A stretch of 45,559 nucleotides of DNA from Chitinivibrionales bacterium (GCA_014728215.1 WJLZ01000224.1:1-45559); one strand, 5' to 3'. Positions 26,096 to 35,336 are shown, counted from the stretch's first letter. Notes: generated by a model from the letters alone, not told the origin. Numbers and translations: made by a program.

Positions 26096-29000
26096 GTGCT
26101 GTATGCAAGCACCGGGGCGGTGATAATAGACACTTCATTTTTTGCCGACGGCACTCCGGGTCCCTATTCACTCGGACAGCTTTTTGTTGATACTTCTTCG
26201 GTTGAAATAACCCTTGCCGATAGTGCTTACGAATCCCTCCCCCCCTATACGTGGGTAGAACAGTCCAATGGGATACTTTTTTCCGAACCCATCGATAGTG
26301 GAATCGTTATTCGGGTACAGTATACAACCCGGTATACAGGGCTTCACAAATTGCACTATCTGTATAGAAAATCATATATCGATACAACCGATACATCCCT
26401 TGACTTATATACAAGCATTGTTCAGGAACAGAAGCCACTATTTGCCGGTGAGGAGCTTTCGATTTCCGGATATCAAAGTGTGGGAGTTTCTGTCGGCAAT
26501 CTTGGTGGTACTCATTTCGAGCAAGCGCTTGATGTTTCCATTTTTGGAGAAATTGCACCCCAAACCGAGCTGAAAGGTCATCTTTCGGATCAGGGTTCAA
26601 CGCTTGAAGGGGCGACTCGTGAAATCAGCGAAATCGACATGATTTATCTTACCTTAACCAATCCCCGCTATCAGACCACCGTAGGTGATCAATTTATTAC
26701 CTGGCCCTCCAACAGCTTGCTTTTCGGAGAAAAAAAGATAAAAGGCCTCTCGGCGCAATACACTCCCAAATGGGGCTTTGTTAAAGGATTCGGTGCCCTC
26801 TCCGGCGGTAAATACGCTGTTCAGAACGTACGGGGACAAAACGGCATACAGGGTCCCTACTATCTTACCGGCAGTGGCGAAGACCAGATCATCACCCCGA
26901 TCGGTGGTACTGTCGATATCTGGGTCAACGGCGAAAAGCTTATCGAGGGAGAAGAATATGATTATACGGTCGACTATGACCTTGGAACTGTAACGTTCAC
27001 TTCCCGGTATCTGATCAAGCAGGACGATCTTATCCGCATAGAATACGAATACCGGACCTTTGACTATCAACGGAATCTGGCAGGGACAATGCTCGGTGGC
27101 GCATTCAAAGATTCGCTCCTTACCGTCGGGGGCGCATTCTGGTTTGAGGCCGACAACAAACATGCACCGATCGAACTGGATCTGTCACCGACCGATAAAG
27201 GAGCCCTTCTTGCTGCCGGTGATGAAGTGTATCTCAAGCCCATGATGAGCCGTCCGATCCATCCCAATGACGCCGACAGCGTCAACCTGTTCACCCCGGT
27301 CTATGTCATGCGCCATGACAGTTCGGGGACCTTATATTTCCAGCATGTCGATCCCGATACTGCCGTATCGGATTCCTTCTATACGGTCCGGTTCCCCTTT
27401 GCGGGCAGCGGCCAGGGCGAATACGACAGTACCACAGTCTGTCCTCAGGCTGACGCTCCCTGTTATACTGTTCACCGGTATGTTGGAACCGGGGGTGATT
27501 TTACCCCCAAAGCGCCACTTCCCGCACCCGCACGTACCATGGTGGGAGAAATTAAGGCAGCCTTCCGGCCTTCATCATGGCTTTCAGCGACCGTGGATAT
27601 CGCAGGGCAGGAACATGACCGCAACCTCTATTCGGACAAAGATGACGGTGACAACACCGGTGCGGCAACCGATTTTTCTTTAACTTTAGGAGAGAAACGC
27701 GTCGACCGTGCTTCGCTCTGGCTGAGCGGTAATCATCGCCTGGTGACCCGCCGCTTTACCCGGGACATCCTTACTTCGGCCCAGACATTTTCATCATGGA
27801 ACGACTCCACAATTGGCAAAAGTAAAGGAGGGAAGCGCCTCTGGGAAACCCGGGCCGGAGGAACCATTGTTCCCAACATAACCGCAGAAATTATCTACGG
27901 CCAGCTCCGCCGCAATGATTCTCTCCTTACCGATAAAATCACCGCAACATCATCGGTGAAAGTATGGGATCATTACTCCCTGACCTATAGCGGCAACTAT
28001 TTCCGTCACCTGAATCAAATCCCGGAAGAACGAAGCCGTCGGGACAATGTAACCCTTCTGTTCGATTTCGATAAAACATCATACTCCCTTTTTGCCCGTG
28101 ATGAATGGCGTACCGAAAAAGATACCGGAAGAGGCCTGATATCAGGAGGAGCAGAGTTTATGTTCAAACCCTTTGCTCTTAAACAAAAATTCACCTATGC
28201 AAGTCATCGCAAAGGCAATCGAGAGGTTGTCTTTGCGCCCGATACCGGATATTCGATCCTGTGGGAACAATCTCTTGATCATTCCTTTCTTCCGAACTGG
28301 AAATTTACCGGATCGAGCAGCCATCATCGCTACTTTGTTGAAGATAAGCAGGAAGACATTACCACCCTTGTTAATATTGCGAGTGATATTGCCAGAACTG
28401 GAGTAGGGTTTTCGAGCAAACAGGAGTATTCGGTCAGTTCGGAGAAGGCCTCCCGCTATATTCAGATACCCCGTTACCGGGGCGCAGGATTTGGCTCGTA
28501 TACGATCGATACCACCGGAAGCGGTGACAAATATGTACCCGATCAACTGGGTGAATGGGAAATTTCCGAACGACAGGTCTATGATACTACCAGCGATTCG
28601 AGGGTAAGAAAGACAAATCTCCGTATTGCATGGTCCCTCCTTCCTTCACGGGACAACTTAGAGGGAATTCTGGCAGATCTGGAATGGAAAGGTATTGCTG
28701 GATGTGAAGAGCATATCAAAACAGATCGCACACTGTCGAAACGCTCCTGGATTCCCGCTTATGCTACCCTCTCCGGAAGTTTTGCAGATTCGATTATTCA
28801 GTTTTCGGATCTCTACTATCACCAGACTCTCGACTGGTATCCTGGTTTTACCAAAAATTTTCACGCACAGATTACGGGCAAACCGTTTATAAAGAAATTC
28901 AGAGGATATAAAGAGACCGGCTTTGAATGGGGATTGGGTGCGGACAAATCATATAAAAAGCTGTTTTTTGGTTTTGACGGTGAACATCTGCTGCTCGATC

Positions 29001-29449
29001 ATAAAGCCACCCGCTCCTCAGGCTCTACATTCACCCTCAACGATCTTTCGGTAGAATTTACCGAAAAATACCGCTTTTTTTCCGATTTCGACGTTTATCT
29101 TCGTGAGACCATAGGAAGAACCAGGAGAACAACAGAAGCCGATCCGAATGACGGTGGCATTTATTTCAATATCAAACCCGGTGTTTCCTGGCACCCCTTT
29201 GACAAAGGATGGGCCGAGGCATCCTATACCTTCTCCTACGTTGATGCGGGTGAAAATCTCGACTACCGAATGGCCAACGGATTCGCCAACGGTTATACAC
29301 ACCTTGCGGAATTTTTTATCGATATCCGGGTGGGAAAACATTTCAGTGTCGGCGGCTCATATCGTGGCGAGGTGAGCCGTGGGGTAGATGAAAAAACGTG
29401 GGGGAAGGCGATTCATGCGCTCAGTACACAGGTAAAGGCCTTCTTGTAA
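26096..29449 (+). CDS. Large outer-membrane-type beta-rich protein, unknown function; 5' end irregular
   Basis: It has 1117 residues from GTG 26096. The N-terminal third is Gly/Asp-rich beta-sandwich, including PIGGTVDIWVNGEKLIEGEE followed by a DYTVDY and TVTFTSRYLI segment. The rest is alternating polar/aromatic strands ending in a terminal strand (ALSTQVKAFL), as in outer-membrane barrels. Role unknown. The frame stays open upstream to 26045 and reads RSFVYKLILTGIVLYASTGA, a clear signal-peptide sequence, but no ATG, GTG or TTG precedes it in frame. ATG 26041 is in another frame and joins perfectly if one G is removed from GGGG (26048-26051). So the gene has a frameshift, an assembly error or a rare start such as ATC 26057. 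GTG 26096 alone would leave a poor signal. Confidence 0.8.
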   Translation: MLYASTGAVIIDTSFFADGTPGPYSLGQLFVDTSSVEITLADSAYESLPPYTWVEQSNGILFSEPIDSGIVIRVQYTTRYTGLHKLHYLYRKSYIDTTDTSLDLYTSIVQEQKPLFAGEELSISGYQSVGVSVGNLGGTHFEQALDVSIFGEIAPQTELKGHLSDQGSTLEGATREISEIDMIYLTLTNPRYQTTVGDQFITWPSNSLLFGEKKIKGLSAQYTPKWGFVKGFGALSGGKYAVQNVRGQNGIQGPYYLTGSGEDQIITPIGGTVDIWVNGEKLIEGEEYDYTVDYDLGTVTFTSRYLIKQDDLIRIEYEYRTFDYQRNLAGTMLGGAFKDSLLTVGGAFWFEADNKHAPIELDLSPTDKGALLAAGDEVYLKPMMSRPIHPNDADSVNLFTPVYVMRHDSSGTLYFQHVDPDTAVSDSFYTVRFPFAGSGQGEYDSTTVCPQADAPCYTVHRYVGTGGDFTPKAPLPAPARTMVGEIKAAFRPSSWLSATVDIAGQEHDRNLYSDKDDGDNTGAATDFSLTLGEKRVDRASLWLSGNHRLVTRRFTRDILTSAQTFSSWNDSTIGKSKGGKRLWETRAGGTIVPNITAEIIYGQLRRNDSLLTDKITATSSVKVWDHYSLTYSGNYFRHLNQIPEERSRRDNVTLLFDFDKTSYSLFARDEWRTEKDTGRGLISGGAEFMFKPFALKQKFTYASHRKGNREVVFAPDTGYSILWEQSLDHSFLPNWKFTGSSSHHRYFVEDKQEDITTLVNIASDIARTGVGFSSKQEYSVSSEKASRYIQIPRYRGAGFGSYTIDTTGSGDKYVPDQLGEWEISERQVYDTTSDSRVRKTNLRIAWSLLPSRDNLEGILADLEWKGIAGCEEHIKTDRTLSKRSWIPAYATLSGSFADSIIQFSDLYYHQTLDWYPGFTKNFHAQITGKPFIKKFRGYKETGFEWGLGADKSYKKLFFGFDGEHLLLDHKATRSSGSTFTLNDLSVEFTEKYRFFSDFDVYLRETIGRTRRTTEADPNDGGIYFNIKPGVSWHPFDKGWAEASYTFSYVDAGENLDYRMANGFANGYTHLAEFFIDIRVGKHFSVGGSYRGEVSRGVDEKTWGKAIHALSTQVKAFL

Positions 29450-29509
29450 GCCCTTTTGACTAATCTGTCACCAATAAATTATTTTGACAATTCTTTAAAC
29501 AGAAGTTTT

Positions 29510-29585
29510 GCGCCAGTAACTCAGTCGGTAGAGTATCGCCCTTTTAAGGCGAGAGTCGATGGTTCGAACCCATCCTGGCGTACCA
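29510..29585 (+). tRNA. tRNA-Lys (anticodon TTT)
   Basis: A full cloverleaf of 76 bases. Acceptor GCGCCAG pairs with CTGGCGT (G1-U72 wobble), discriminator A, encoded CCA. The anticodon stem TCGCC/GGCGA has loop CTTTTAA, giving anticodon TTT. The T arm carries GGTTCGAACCC. A strong terminator follows. Confidence 0.97.
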
Positions 29586-29595
29586 AATAAATATG

Positions 29596-29631
29596 CCCGG
29601 AATTCCTGTCGTGGGAATTGCGGGTTTTTTT
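29596..29631 (+). terminator. Rho-independent terminator after tRNA-Lys
   Basis: CCCG/CGGG and AATTCC/GGAATT form a stem with one G-G mismatch and a 7-base loop (29607-29613), followed by seven Ts at 29625-29631. Confidence 0.9.
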
Positions 29632-29729
29632 ATTGGATGATATCCTTATAGCAAAAAGCAAAATACTGCAGACCTTCCGCAAAGAATTATCTTGATGTAT
29701 GATTTCCAAACCGTTACAATAGAAGTGGT

Positions 29730-30356
29730 ATGATACAACGCCTCCCCAGGATTACCATTCTCATACTCATTATTGCAGCATCACTGTATGCTCAATTGCC
29801 GCAGGATATTGTTGCAGGTCCGGGTCTTGATTACGGTTATTCTAGCCGATTTCAGTTCCTTCGATTAAATACGCAAATTCTTATACCCGGTGAATTCATG
29901 GATATCGAATCTGATGTACTTTCTTTGTCGGTCATCCTCGATCAAGCGTATCTCGAAGAGATTGGAATCGCATGGACATCCCTTCTTGCACTTCCGCCCT
30001 ATTTTCTCAGTAAGAAATTTAAATTCATGCGCAGGCCGGCACTGGCCCTATTAGGGCTTAATTCGATTGCTAATGGAGGGATTTTCTTTGGAAACAAATG
30101 GATCAGAGCCGGCGGTGGATGGAAAAATGATATTTTTATTTTTCGTGAAATTGCCTGGTTTTGTTATCCCTTTGCGGGGTGCAAGATTGCATTGCCGGAA
30201 AAAATTATTTCAAATACCGCATTCAGCGCAACCGTCTCGTTCCCCTTTATACTCAGCAGTCTGGAGGATTTAAGAAATCGCCCCTTTGTTCCACTGTTTT
30301 TTTTCGGCCTCGATTTTTATCTCATTGCCGCAGAAATAGCTGTTGAAGCACCATAA
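29730..30356 (+). CDS. Exported or envelope protein of unknown function
   Basis: The protein has 208 residues. It has a clear signal peptide: basic MIQRLPR, then a hydrophobic core, and likely cleavage after LYA-QLP near residue 22. The mature part has several hydrophobic and aromatic stretches (around 80-90, 105-115 and 165-200) and could be a small membrane-associated or barrel-like protein. I do not recognise the family. It stands alone between the tRNA terminator and a convergent STAS-like gene that ends 20 bases beyond its stop. Confidence 0.65.
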   Translation: MIQRLPRITILILIIAASLYAQLPQDIVAGPGLDYGYSSRFQFLRLNTQILIPGEFMDIESDVLSLSVILDQAYLEEIGIAWTSLLALPPYFLSKKFKFMRRPALALLGLNSIANGGIFFGNKWIRAGGGWKNDIFIFREIAWFCYPFAGCKIALPEKIISNTAFSATVSFPFILSSLEDLRNRPFVPLFFFGLDFYLIAAEIAVEAP

Positions 30357-30376
30357 TATCCGATTATTCTCCGGGA

Positions 30377-30811
30377 CTATTCTTCATTAGTACCCACCAG
30401 CCATGCCTCGGCTTCTTCTGCAGTCTTGAAAACAGAGATTTCGCTCGGAGTATCGGAGGCGGAAGAGATCATTTCATACATCCGCGCCATGCCGTAGAGA
30501 AGATTAGTGGGAGCAATAATCGAAATACGCTGCCCTTGAAATTTTTCCCGATAGGTAAGTTCAACATTCGCAACGAAACGCATTCCCTCGGAATCAGCAC
30601 TTACTTCTTCAACAGATCTGAGATCAATCAATTCATATATTGGAGGAACAATAACAGGATCCCGGGCAACATCAAGAGCAAGCTTACGCAGGTCTTCATT
30701 ATTTACGACTCCGAAAAAACTGGCCCGCAATATTCTTTGAGAAGGATCCCAGGTGTAATGTGAAGGCAATTTTCTTATGTTTCCTTTCCTGACCGTCCTG
30801 AATTTTTGCAC
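30377..30811 (-). CDS. SpoIIAA/STAS-like protein
   Basis: The protein has 144 residues. The pattern matches the STAS / SpoIIAA-like fold: strand ILRASFFGVV, helix NEDLRKLALDV, strand YELIDLRSVEEVS, helix, strand QRISIIAPTNLLYGMARMYEM, and the final ISVFKTAEEAEAWL strand-helix. Such single-domain proteins are common next to signalling genes, but their partners are mostly unknown. There is no kinase neighbour here. It starts at GTG 30811 with a weak ribosome binding site; a TATAAT lies at 30868-30873 on the minus strand and may be its -10 box. Confidence 0.7.
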   Translation of the reverse strand: MQKFRTVRKGNIRKLPSHYTWDPSQRILRASFFGVVNNEDLRKLALDVARDPVIVPPIYELIDLRSVEEVSADSEGMRFVANVELTYREKFQGQRISIIAPTNLLYGMARMYEMISSASDTPSEISVFKTAEEAEAWLVGTNEE

Positions 30812-30937
30812 ATCGTTTGCTGCAGAATTCCAAAAAAAGCCTGGTTAATAAATTAAATGATTGAGTCATTATAGTACTAAAAAAATTGAGAATAAATTCC
30901 ATTATCCTATTAAAACCATACAACTGGCCGGCAGTAT

Positions 30938-32080
30938 CTACATTAATCTTCTCGCAATTTCATCGGCTATAAGCATGCCCTTTTCTGTGAGTTTCCACTG
31001 AGAGCCGTCTTTGATTATATACCCCGAATCAAATAAATTATCAAGGATGCCTCTCCGTAGGCCGGTGTATAGCTGAATACCTGTCATCGCATATAAACGC
31101 TCTTCACATACACCCTCAACAGTTCGTAAACCAAGAAACAGTATTTCACCGGCAAGTGTCTGAGGATCCAGTTTTTCTCTGTCTGCCACCGGCAATTTGC
31201 CTTGCTTGATTCCGATCAGATATTCATCCAGCGAATCTGTATTTGCAAAGCGGTATGGATGAAGATATGAATGCGCCGAGGGGCCGAGGCCAAGATAGGG
31301 CTTGTGCTCCCAGTATGCATAATTGTGTCTGCACCGGAATCCATCTTTAGCATAATTTGATATTTCGTAGTGATACAAACCATGGCTCGAACAGGTTGTA
31401 TCAATCAGGGAAGTCATTTCGACAACCATGTCCTCAATGGGCAAGGGCAGCACTTTTCGCTGTTCCCAGAATGGAGTGCCTTCATGAATCGTCAGTTCAT
31501 AAGCGGAAAGATGGCTGATATGATTGTATCGTAACAAAGTTTCGAGTGTTTTATTTAGTGAATCGACGGTCTGTCCGGGAAGTCCGTACATGAGATCGAT
31601 ACTGGTGGATTTGAATTTTTGGATAACCGAACTTTCACAAACATCCAGAGCCTGCTCCATAGTATGACACCGCCCAAGCATCGCAAGCTCTTCATTCGCC
31701 AGCGATTGAATACCGATTGAGAGGCGGGTTACGCCAATTTGGTGCCACATAAGCGCCTTGTCGTCAGTAAAAGATTCGGGATTGCATTCAATAGTAAATT
31801 CACAACCGTCGGCAAGGGGGAATTCGGTAATCAACAATTCATTAATGGCTTCCCATTGGTCGGTAGAAAGCCGTCCTGGTGTTCCGCCACCGAAATAAAG
31901 TGTTGTAACCTCAGCATCCTCCAGGTTATATGCACTCGCCGCACTTTCCCATTCTTTGGCCAGCGCTTCAATAAACCGGTCGGCATATTCTTCGGAATAA
32001 TTAAGGGAATAGAAATCACAATACCGACACTTTTGTGTGCAGAATGGAATATGAATATAAAGCGATATTTTCTTATCCAT
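30938..32080 (-). CDS. hemW: Radical SAM heme chaperone HemW
   Basis: Delivers heme to respiratory proteins; often misnamed oxygen-independent coproporphyrinogen oxidase. It has 380 residues. The radical SAM cluster motif is IHIPFCTQKCRYCDF with Cys14, Cys18 and Cys21, followed by TLYFGGGTPG, NPES, RLSIGIQS, DLMYGLPGQT and the C-terminal HemW domain (SAHSY, FLGLRT). The length and C-terminal domain fit HemW, not HemN. No clear ribosome binding site before ATG 32080. Confidence 0.92.
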   Translation of the reverse strand: MDKKISLYIHIPFCTQKCRYCDFYSLNYSEEYADRFIEALAKEWESAASAYNLEDAEVTTLYFGGGTPGRLSTDQWEAINELLITEFPLADGCEFTIECNPESFTDDKALMWHQIGVTRLSIGIQSLANEELAMLGRCHTMEQALDVCESSVIQKFKSTSIDLMYGLPGQTVDSLNKTLETLLRYNHISHLSAYELTIHEGTPFWEQRKVLPLPIEDMVVEMTSLIDTTCSSHGLYHYEISNYAKDGFRCRHNYAYWEHKPYLGLGPSAHSYLHPYRFANTDSLDEYLIGIKQGKLPVADREKLDPQTLAGEILFLGLRTVEGVCEERLYAMTGIQLYTGLRRGILDNLFDSGYIIKDGSQWKLTEKGMLIADEIARRLM

Positions 32081-32258
32081 AAGCGTTAATATTTAAAATA
32101 AATTTCCCCTCTTCCTCTCCCCGTTTCAGACAATAATGCCTTGACTCCTACCGCTACCTTCAATACTCCCTCTCGCTCAGTGGGATCAGTGCATCGTCTT
32201 TAACTTTCAACCTTTAACTATCTCCCATTCAACTATCTGACCTTCTCCCATGTCTGTA

Positions 32259-32282
32259 ACTATATTACTATATTACTATACG
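32259..32282. repeat. 8-bp tandem repeat upstream of rhomboid gene
   Basis: ACTATATT is repeated at 32259 and 32267, then ACTATACG at 32275. It closes a pyrimidine-rich 200-base spacer (about 32100-32280) between hemW and the rhomboid gene. The repeat includes several -10-like words. Confidence 0.45.
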
Positions 32283-32325
32283 TTTAAAACTTGTGTATCG
32301 TCTACAGGGTCGAATACGTTCACTG

Positions 32326-33021
32326 ATGTTTCCACTGAAATGCGAGAGCACCGGCACTAAAATTCCCTTTGCCACCCTGAGCCTGATCATTCTCTGTATC
32401 GCGGCTTATATTAGACATGATTTGATCGAGCCCTACGCAAAGGGATTTATTCCGCTCTATTTTGCCAATGCACTATTTAATCCGATAGAATACGGCCCCC
32501 AGGCAATGATTTCACTGTTTTCTTCACTTTTTACTCATGCGGGAATTATGCATCTCATTTCGAATATGTGGTATCTCTGGATATTCGGTTATGCAGTGGA
32601 ACAGGACACGGGCGCCGGCAAGTTTATCATCATCTATGTTGCCTGTGGCATTTTATCCATGCTCATACAGGGCGTGAGTGATCCTCTTTCATCGGTGCCG
32701 ATTGTGGGAGCATCGGGTGCGATTGCCGGAATAATGGGTCTGCATCTGATACTGCTTCCTCTTTCGAAGATTCTGGTATGGATACCCCCGATCTTTATAT
32801 TCAAAGTATGGGCTTTTATATTTTTAATTCTCTGGTTCGGTGTTCAGTATGTAAGCCTGAGGTCTTCATCACCCCAGAGCGCCGGAGTTGCCTGGTGGGC
32901 CCATATGGGAGGATATGTTTCGGGCTCATTATGGGGCATTGTACTGCGGATACGGAACAGAAACACTCAGCCGACCGTTCGCAGTAGAAAAAAGAAAGCA
33001 GTAACCCAAAAGAAAGTATAA
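32326..33021 (+). CDS. Rhomboid-family intramembrane serine protease
   Basis: Cleaves membrane proteins within or near the bilayer. It has 231 residues and six or so membrane segments. Catalytic Ser is in VGASGAIAG and catalytic His in WWAHMGGYVSG; the loop motif HLISNMWYLWIFG is typical. A basic tail (RSRKKKAVTQKK) stays in the cytoplasm. ATG 32326 gives the usual family N-terminus (MFPLK before the first helix). GTG 32293 would add 11 residues. Neither has a good ribosome binding site. Substrate unknown. Confidence 0.92.
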   Translation: MFPLKCESTGTKIPFATLSLIILCIAAYIRHDLIEPYAKGFIPLYFANALFNPIEYGPQAMISLFSSLFTHAGIMHLISNMWYLWIFGYAVEQDTGAGKFIIIYVACGILSMLIQGVSDPLSSVPIVGASGAIAGIMGLHLILLPLSKILVWIPPIFIFKVWAFIFLILWFGVQYVSLRSSSPQSAGVAWWAHMGGYVSGSLWGIVLRIRNRNTQPTVRSRKKKAVTQKKV

Positions 33022-33049
33022 ATCAATTCGTAGTTATTCATTGAGATCT

Positions 33050-33829
33050 ATGAAAATCGGTCTGGCACAAACCAACATCTGCTGGGAATCAAAGGGGTCT
33101 AATTTAAAAAGGGCCGATGGTTTCATCAAACAGGCGGCAAACGAGGGCTGCGATTGTATTATATTTCCTGAGATGTTCGCCACCGGCTTTTCCATGGACA
33201 CCACTCTAACCGGTGAATCCCGGAATGGTGAAACCTGTAAGTACCTATCGGATGCATCCAAACGACATCGGACGGCGATACTCGCAGGATATGCTCTTCG
33301 TAAAGGAGAACGGGAGGAGATGTACAACTGCGCAGCGGCGTTCGACAGCAGAGGGGAACTGACAGGAGAGTATGCGAAGATACATCTTTTCTCCCCAGGC
33401 CATGAAGACAGCTATTATACTCCGGGAAAAAGCCCGGCGGTTTTTGATTTTGCCGGTGTTAGAGCATCGATGTTTATCTGTTATGACCTGCGATTTCCCG
33501 AGATTTTCCGGAAGGTTGCATCCGAAGTCAGGATAATATTTGTTATCGCCAACTGGCCGTCCCGGCGTCAGGATCACTGGAATATCCTTCTGAAAGCCCG
33601 GGCAATCGAAAACCAGTGTTATATCGCAGGAGTAAACAGGAGCGGAAAGGACGGCAATTCAATTTTGTATACCGGTGGATCAGCCGTATATGGTCCAGCA
33701 GGAAAAACAGTGTATCTGGCGGGAAGCAGTGAAGAACTCGGAATTGCCGAAATCGCTCCTGAAAGAGTCGATCGAATTCGCAACAAGTTTCCGGTTCTTA
33801 AAGATATGAAGAAAGAAATGTTGATTTGA
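33050..33829 (+). CDS. Carbon-nitrogen hydrolase, omega-amidase (YafV/Nit2) type
   Basis: The 259 residues carry a complete nitrilase triad: Glu41 in IIFPEMFATGF, Lys110 in YAKIHLF and Cys144 in MFICYDLRFPE. The first and third blocks are closest to omega-amidases, which remove ammonia from 2-oxoglutaramate or 2-oxosuccinamate in methionine-salvage transamination (family knowledge). Substrate is not proven. ATG 33050 fits the family start (MKIGLAQ); TTG 33041 is also in frame. It follows the rhomboid gene by 28 bases. Confidence 0.9.
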   Translation: MKIGLAQTNICWESKGSNLKRADGFIKQAANEGCDCIIFPEMFATGFSMDTTLTGESRNGETCKYLSDASKRHRTAILAGYALRKGEREEMYNCAAAFDSRGELTGEYAKIHLFSPGHEDSYYTPGKSPAVFDFAGVRASMFICYDLRFPEIFRKVASEVRIIFVIANWPSRRQDHWNILLKARAIENQCYIAGVNRSGKDGNSILYTGGSAVYGPAGKTVYLAGSSEELGIAEIAPERVDRIRNKFPVLKDMKKEMLI

Positions 33830-33902
33830 GAGGTAAAAGTTGATGTTCTGCTCCGGCCTCTGAGTTCTGACTTTCAACTTTTATTATTCTTCCATTAGCT
33901 AT

Positions 33903-35336
33903 ATGAATGAAGAAATAATTACCTATTTACGAGCCCATCCCGAAGGGGTTTCATCGACCGTTCTGGCCGAGGAATTTCTGAAGTTTAAAAATCCTGTACC
34001 GGCTATGGCTCACTGCGCGGTATCGAGCATTCTTACAAAGGACCGCCGGTGTGTGTTTAGTGATGATAATCGCTGGCATGTTGTCGAAAAAAGCAGATTC
34101 GAAACTCCGGCCCTGAAAGACCTCCCCTGGACTGCTGTATACTGTTTACCTTCTCCTGCGGCAACAAAACCGGATATTATTCATGTCTCACTCTGGAATA
34201 TTTTTCCCTCTCCCCGGCAGGTTCTTTCACTGTGGCTGCGGGATCCGGCAACTTACCAGTCAAGCGGCGCCGACTTCCTTTGTGCAGACACCGATTTACC
34301 TTTCACCAGCGAAATACGCGAAAGAAACCTTCGAACACTGACTGCTTATCTCGACGGTCGTATCCCAGTCTACCTCTCGCGGCTTTATCATTCTCTTTTG
34401 TTGCAACAATGCCTGCTGACAGGAGAACAACTTACCGATGAATCGATGCTGGTGAGTCAGTTGATGTATCATGCCGGCGTTCCGGTTCCCAAGCCACTAA
34501 CGGTTGAATCCGTTTACACTGCGGTGCTGAATCAACCACCATTAATGCCCAATGTGCGAAAATGCGGCGAGGCTTTTGCCGATTGCGTGTACGAACTTTT
34601 TTCTCTCTGCGCGAAGAAAAACATAGAAAACCGGGAAGAACTTGAGCAATCGGAAGAGAAAGCGCTGGAAACAATCGATTTTTCCAGAAAAGCCTTCTCC
34701 TATGGCGATATCGTTCAGCAGCCTCGAAAACCGGGAGTATATGCTTTCAAGCAGGAAGACAGCACGTTCCTTTATATCGGCAAGGCAAAAAATCTTCGCC
34801 GCCGACTGACGGGATACTTTATAAACACCGAAGAATCGCCCGCAAAATTGAAGGAATTACGGGAAAAGGCATATAGCCTCAATACCTTCGTTTGCGGCTC
34901 TGAGCTGGAAGCGCTTATTTATGAATACCGTCTTATTAATAAACATGCACCGTTATTAAACAAACAGATAGCAATAAATGAGCGCAAGGGAGCATTTACA
35001 CCACTTAATGATTGCATTGTTCTTCTTCCCCATGCCGATGACACCAAAGGTGTTTCGTTCTGGTTTAAAAAAGATCAAAAAGTAAAATTGAAAGAATTCG
35101 ATGCTGATTTGAGTACAATTTCTTCACTGAGCGACGAACTGGAAGACTTTTTTTTCAAAGACAAGGTACCGGTTTCACCACAGGATTTTCCGGAGATAGA
35201 AATCGCTACCCGCTGGGTTCGCCGCAATGAAGAACACATCGTTGTAGTACCTGCAGCCGGAGCAGCATCACCCGAAGAGATTATCATCGTGATGAAACAC
35301 TACTGGAAAGACTCCCGAGAAAGCGTTACATCCTAG
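33903..35336 (+). CDS. GIY-YIG nuclease with N-terminal winged helix and middle domain of uncertain (possibly dead exonuclease) fold
   Basis: The protein has 477 residues. Residues 1-62 look like a winged-helix domain (strand-turn at DDNRWHVVE). Residues 75-215 resemble a DnaQ-type exonuclease fold in hydrophobic pattern but lack its acidic residues. Residues 272-355 are a GIY-YIG domain like that of UvrC/Cho: PGVYAFKQ, LYIGKAKNLRRRL with Arg301, and by alignment Glu341 and Asn353, all catalytic positions kept. The last 120 residues are unassigned. DnaQ-GIY-YIG fusions are known in UvrC/Cho relatives; a dead exonuclease half would be unusual. A role in DNA repair is likely but unproven. Confidence 0.82.
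   Translation: MNEEIITYLRAHPEGVSSTVLAEEFLKFKNPVPAMAHCAVSSILTKDRRCVFSDDNRWHVVEKSRFETPALKDLPWTAVYCLPSPAATKPDIIHVSLWNIFPSPRQVLSLWLRDPATYQSSGADFLCADTDLPFTSEIRERNLRTLTAYLDGRIPVYLSRLYHSLLLQQCLLTGEQLTDESMLVSQLMYHAGVPVPKPLTVESVYTAVLNQPPLMPNVRKCGEAFADCVYELFSLCAKKNIENREELEQSEEKALETIDFSRKAFSYGDIVQQPRKPGVYAFKQEDSTFLYIGKAKNLRRRLTGYFINTEESPAKLKELREKAYSLNTFVCGSELEALIYEYRLINKHAPLLNKQIAINERKGAFTPLNDCIVLLPHADDTKGVSFWFKKDQKVKLKEFDADLSTISSLSDELEDFFFKDKVPVSPQDFPEIEIATRWVRRNEEHIVVVPAAGAASPEEIIIVMKHYWKDSRESVTS

Noticed and set aside
29484-29489. TTGACA just upstream of tRNA-Lys as a promoter -35
   Set aside because: A 17-base spacer would put the -10 box inside the tRNA, and no -10 is visible in range.
29521-29709. 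Minus-strand open frame of 62 codons ending in a DGFEPSTLALKGRYSTD-like sequence
   Set aside because: It is antisense to tRNA-Lys and its terminator; this peptide is a well-known false translation of tRNA genes.
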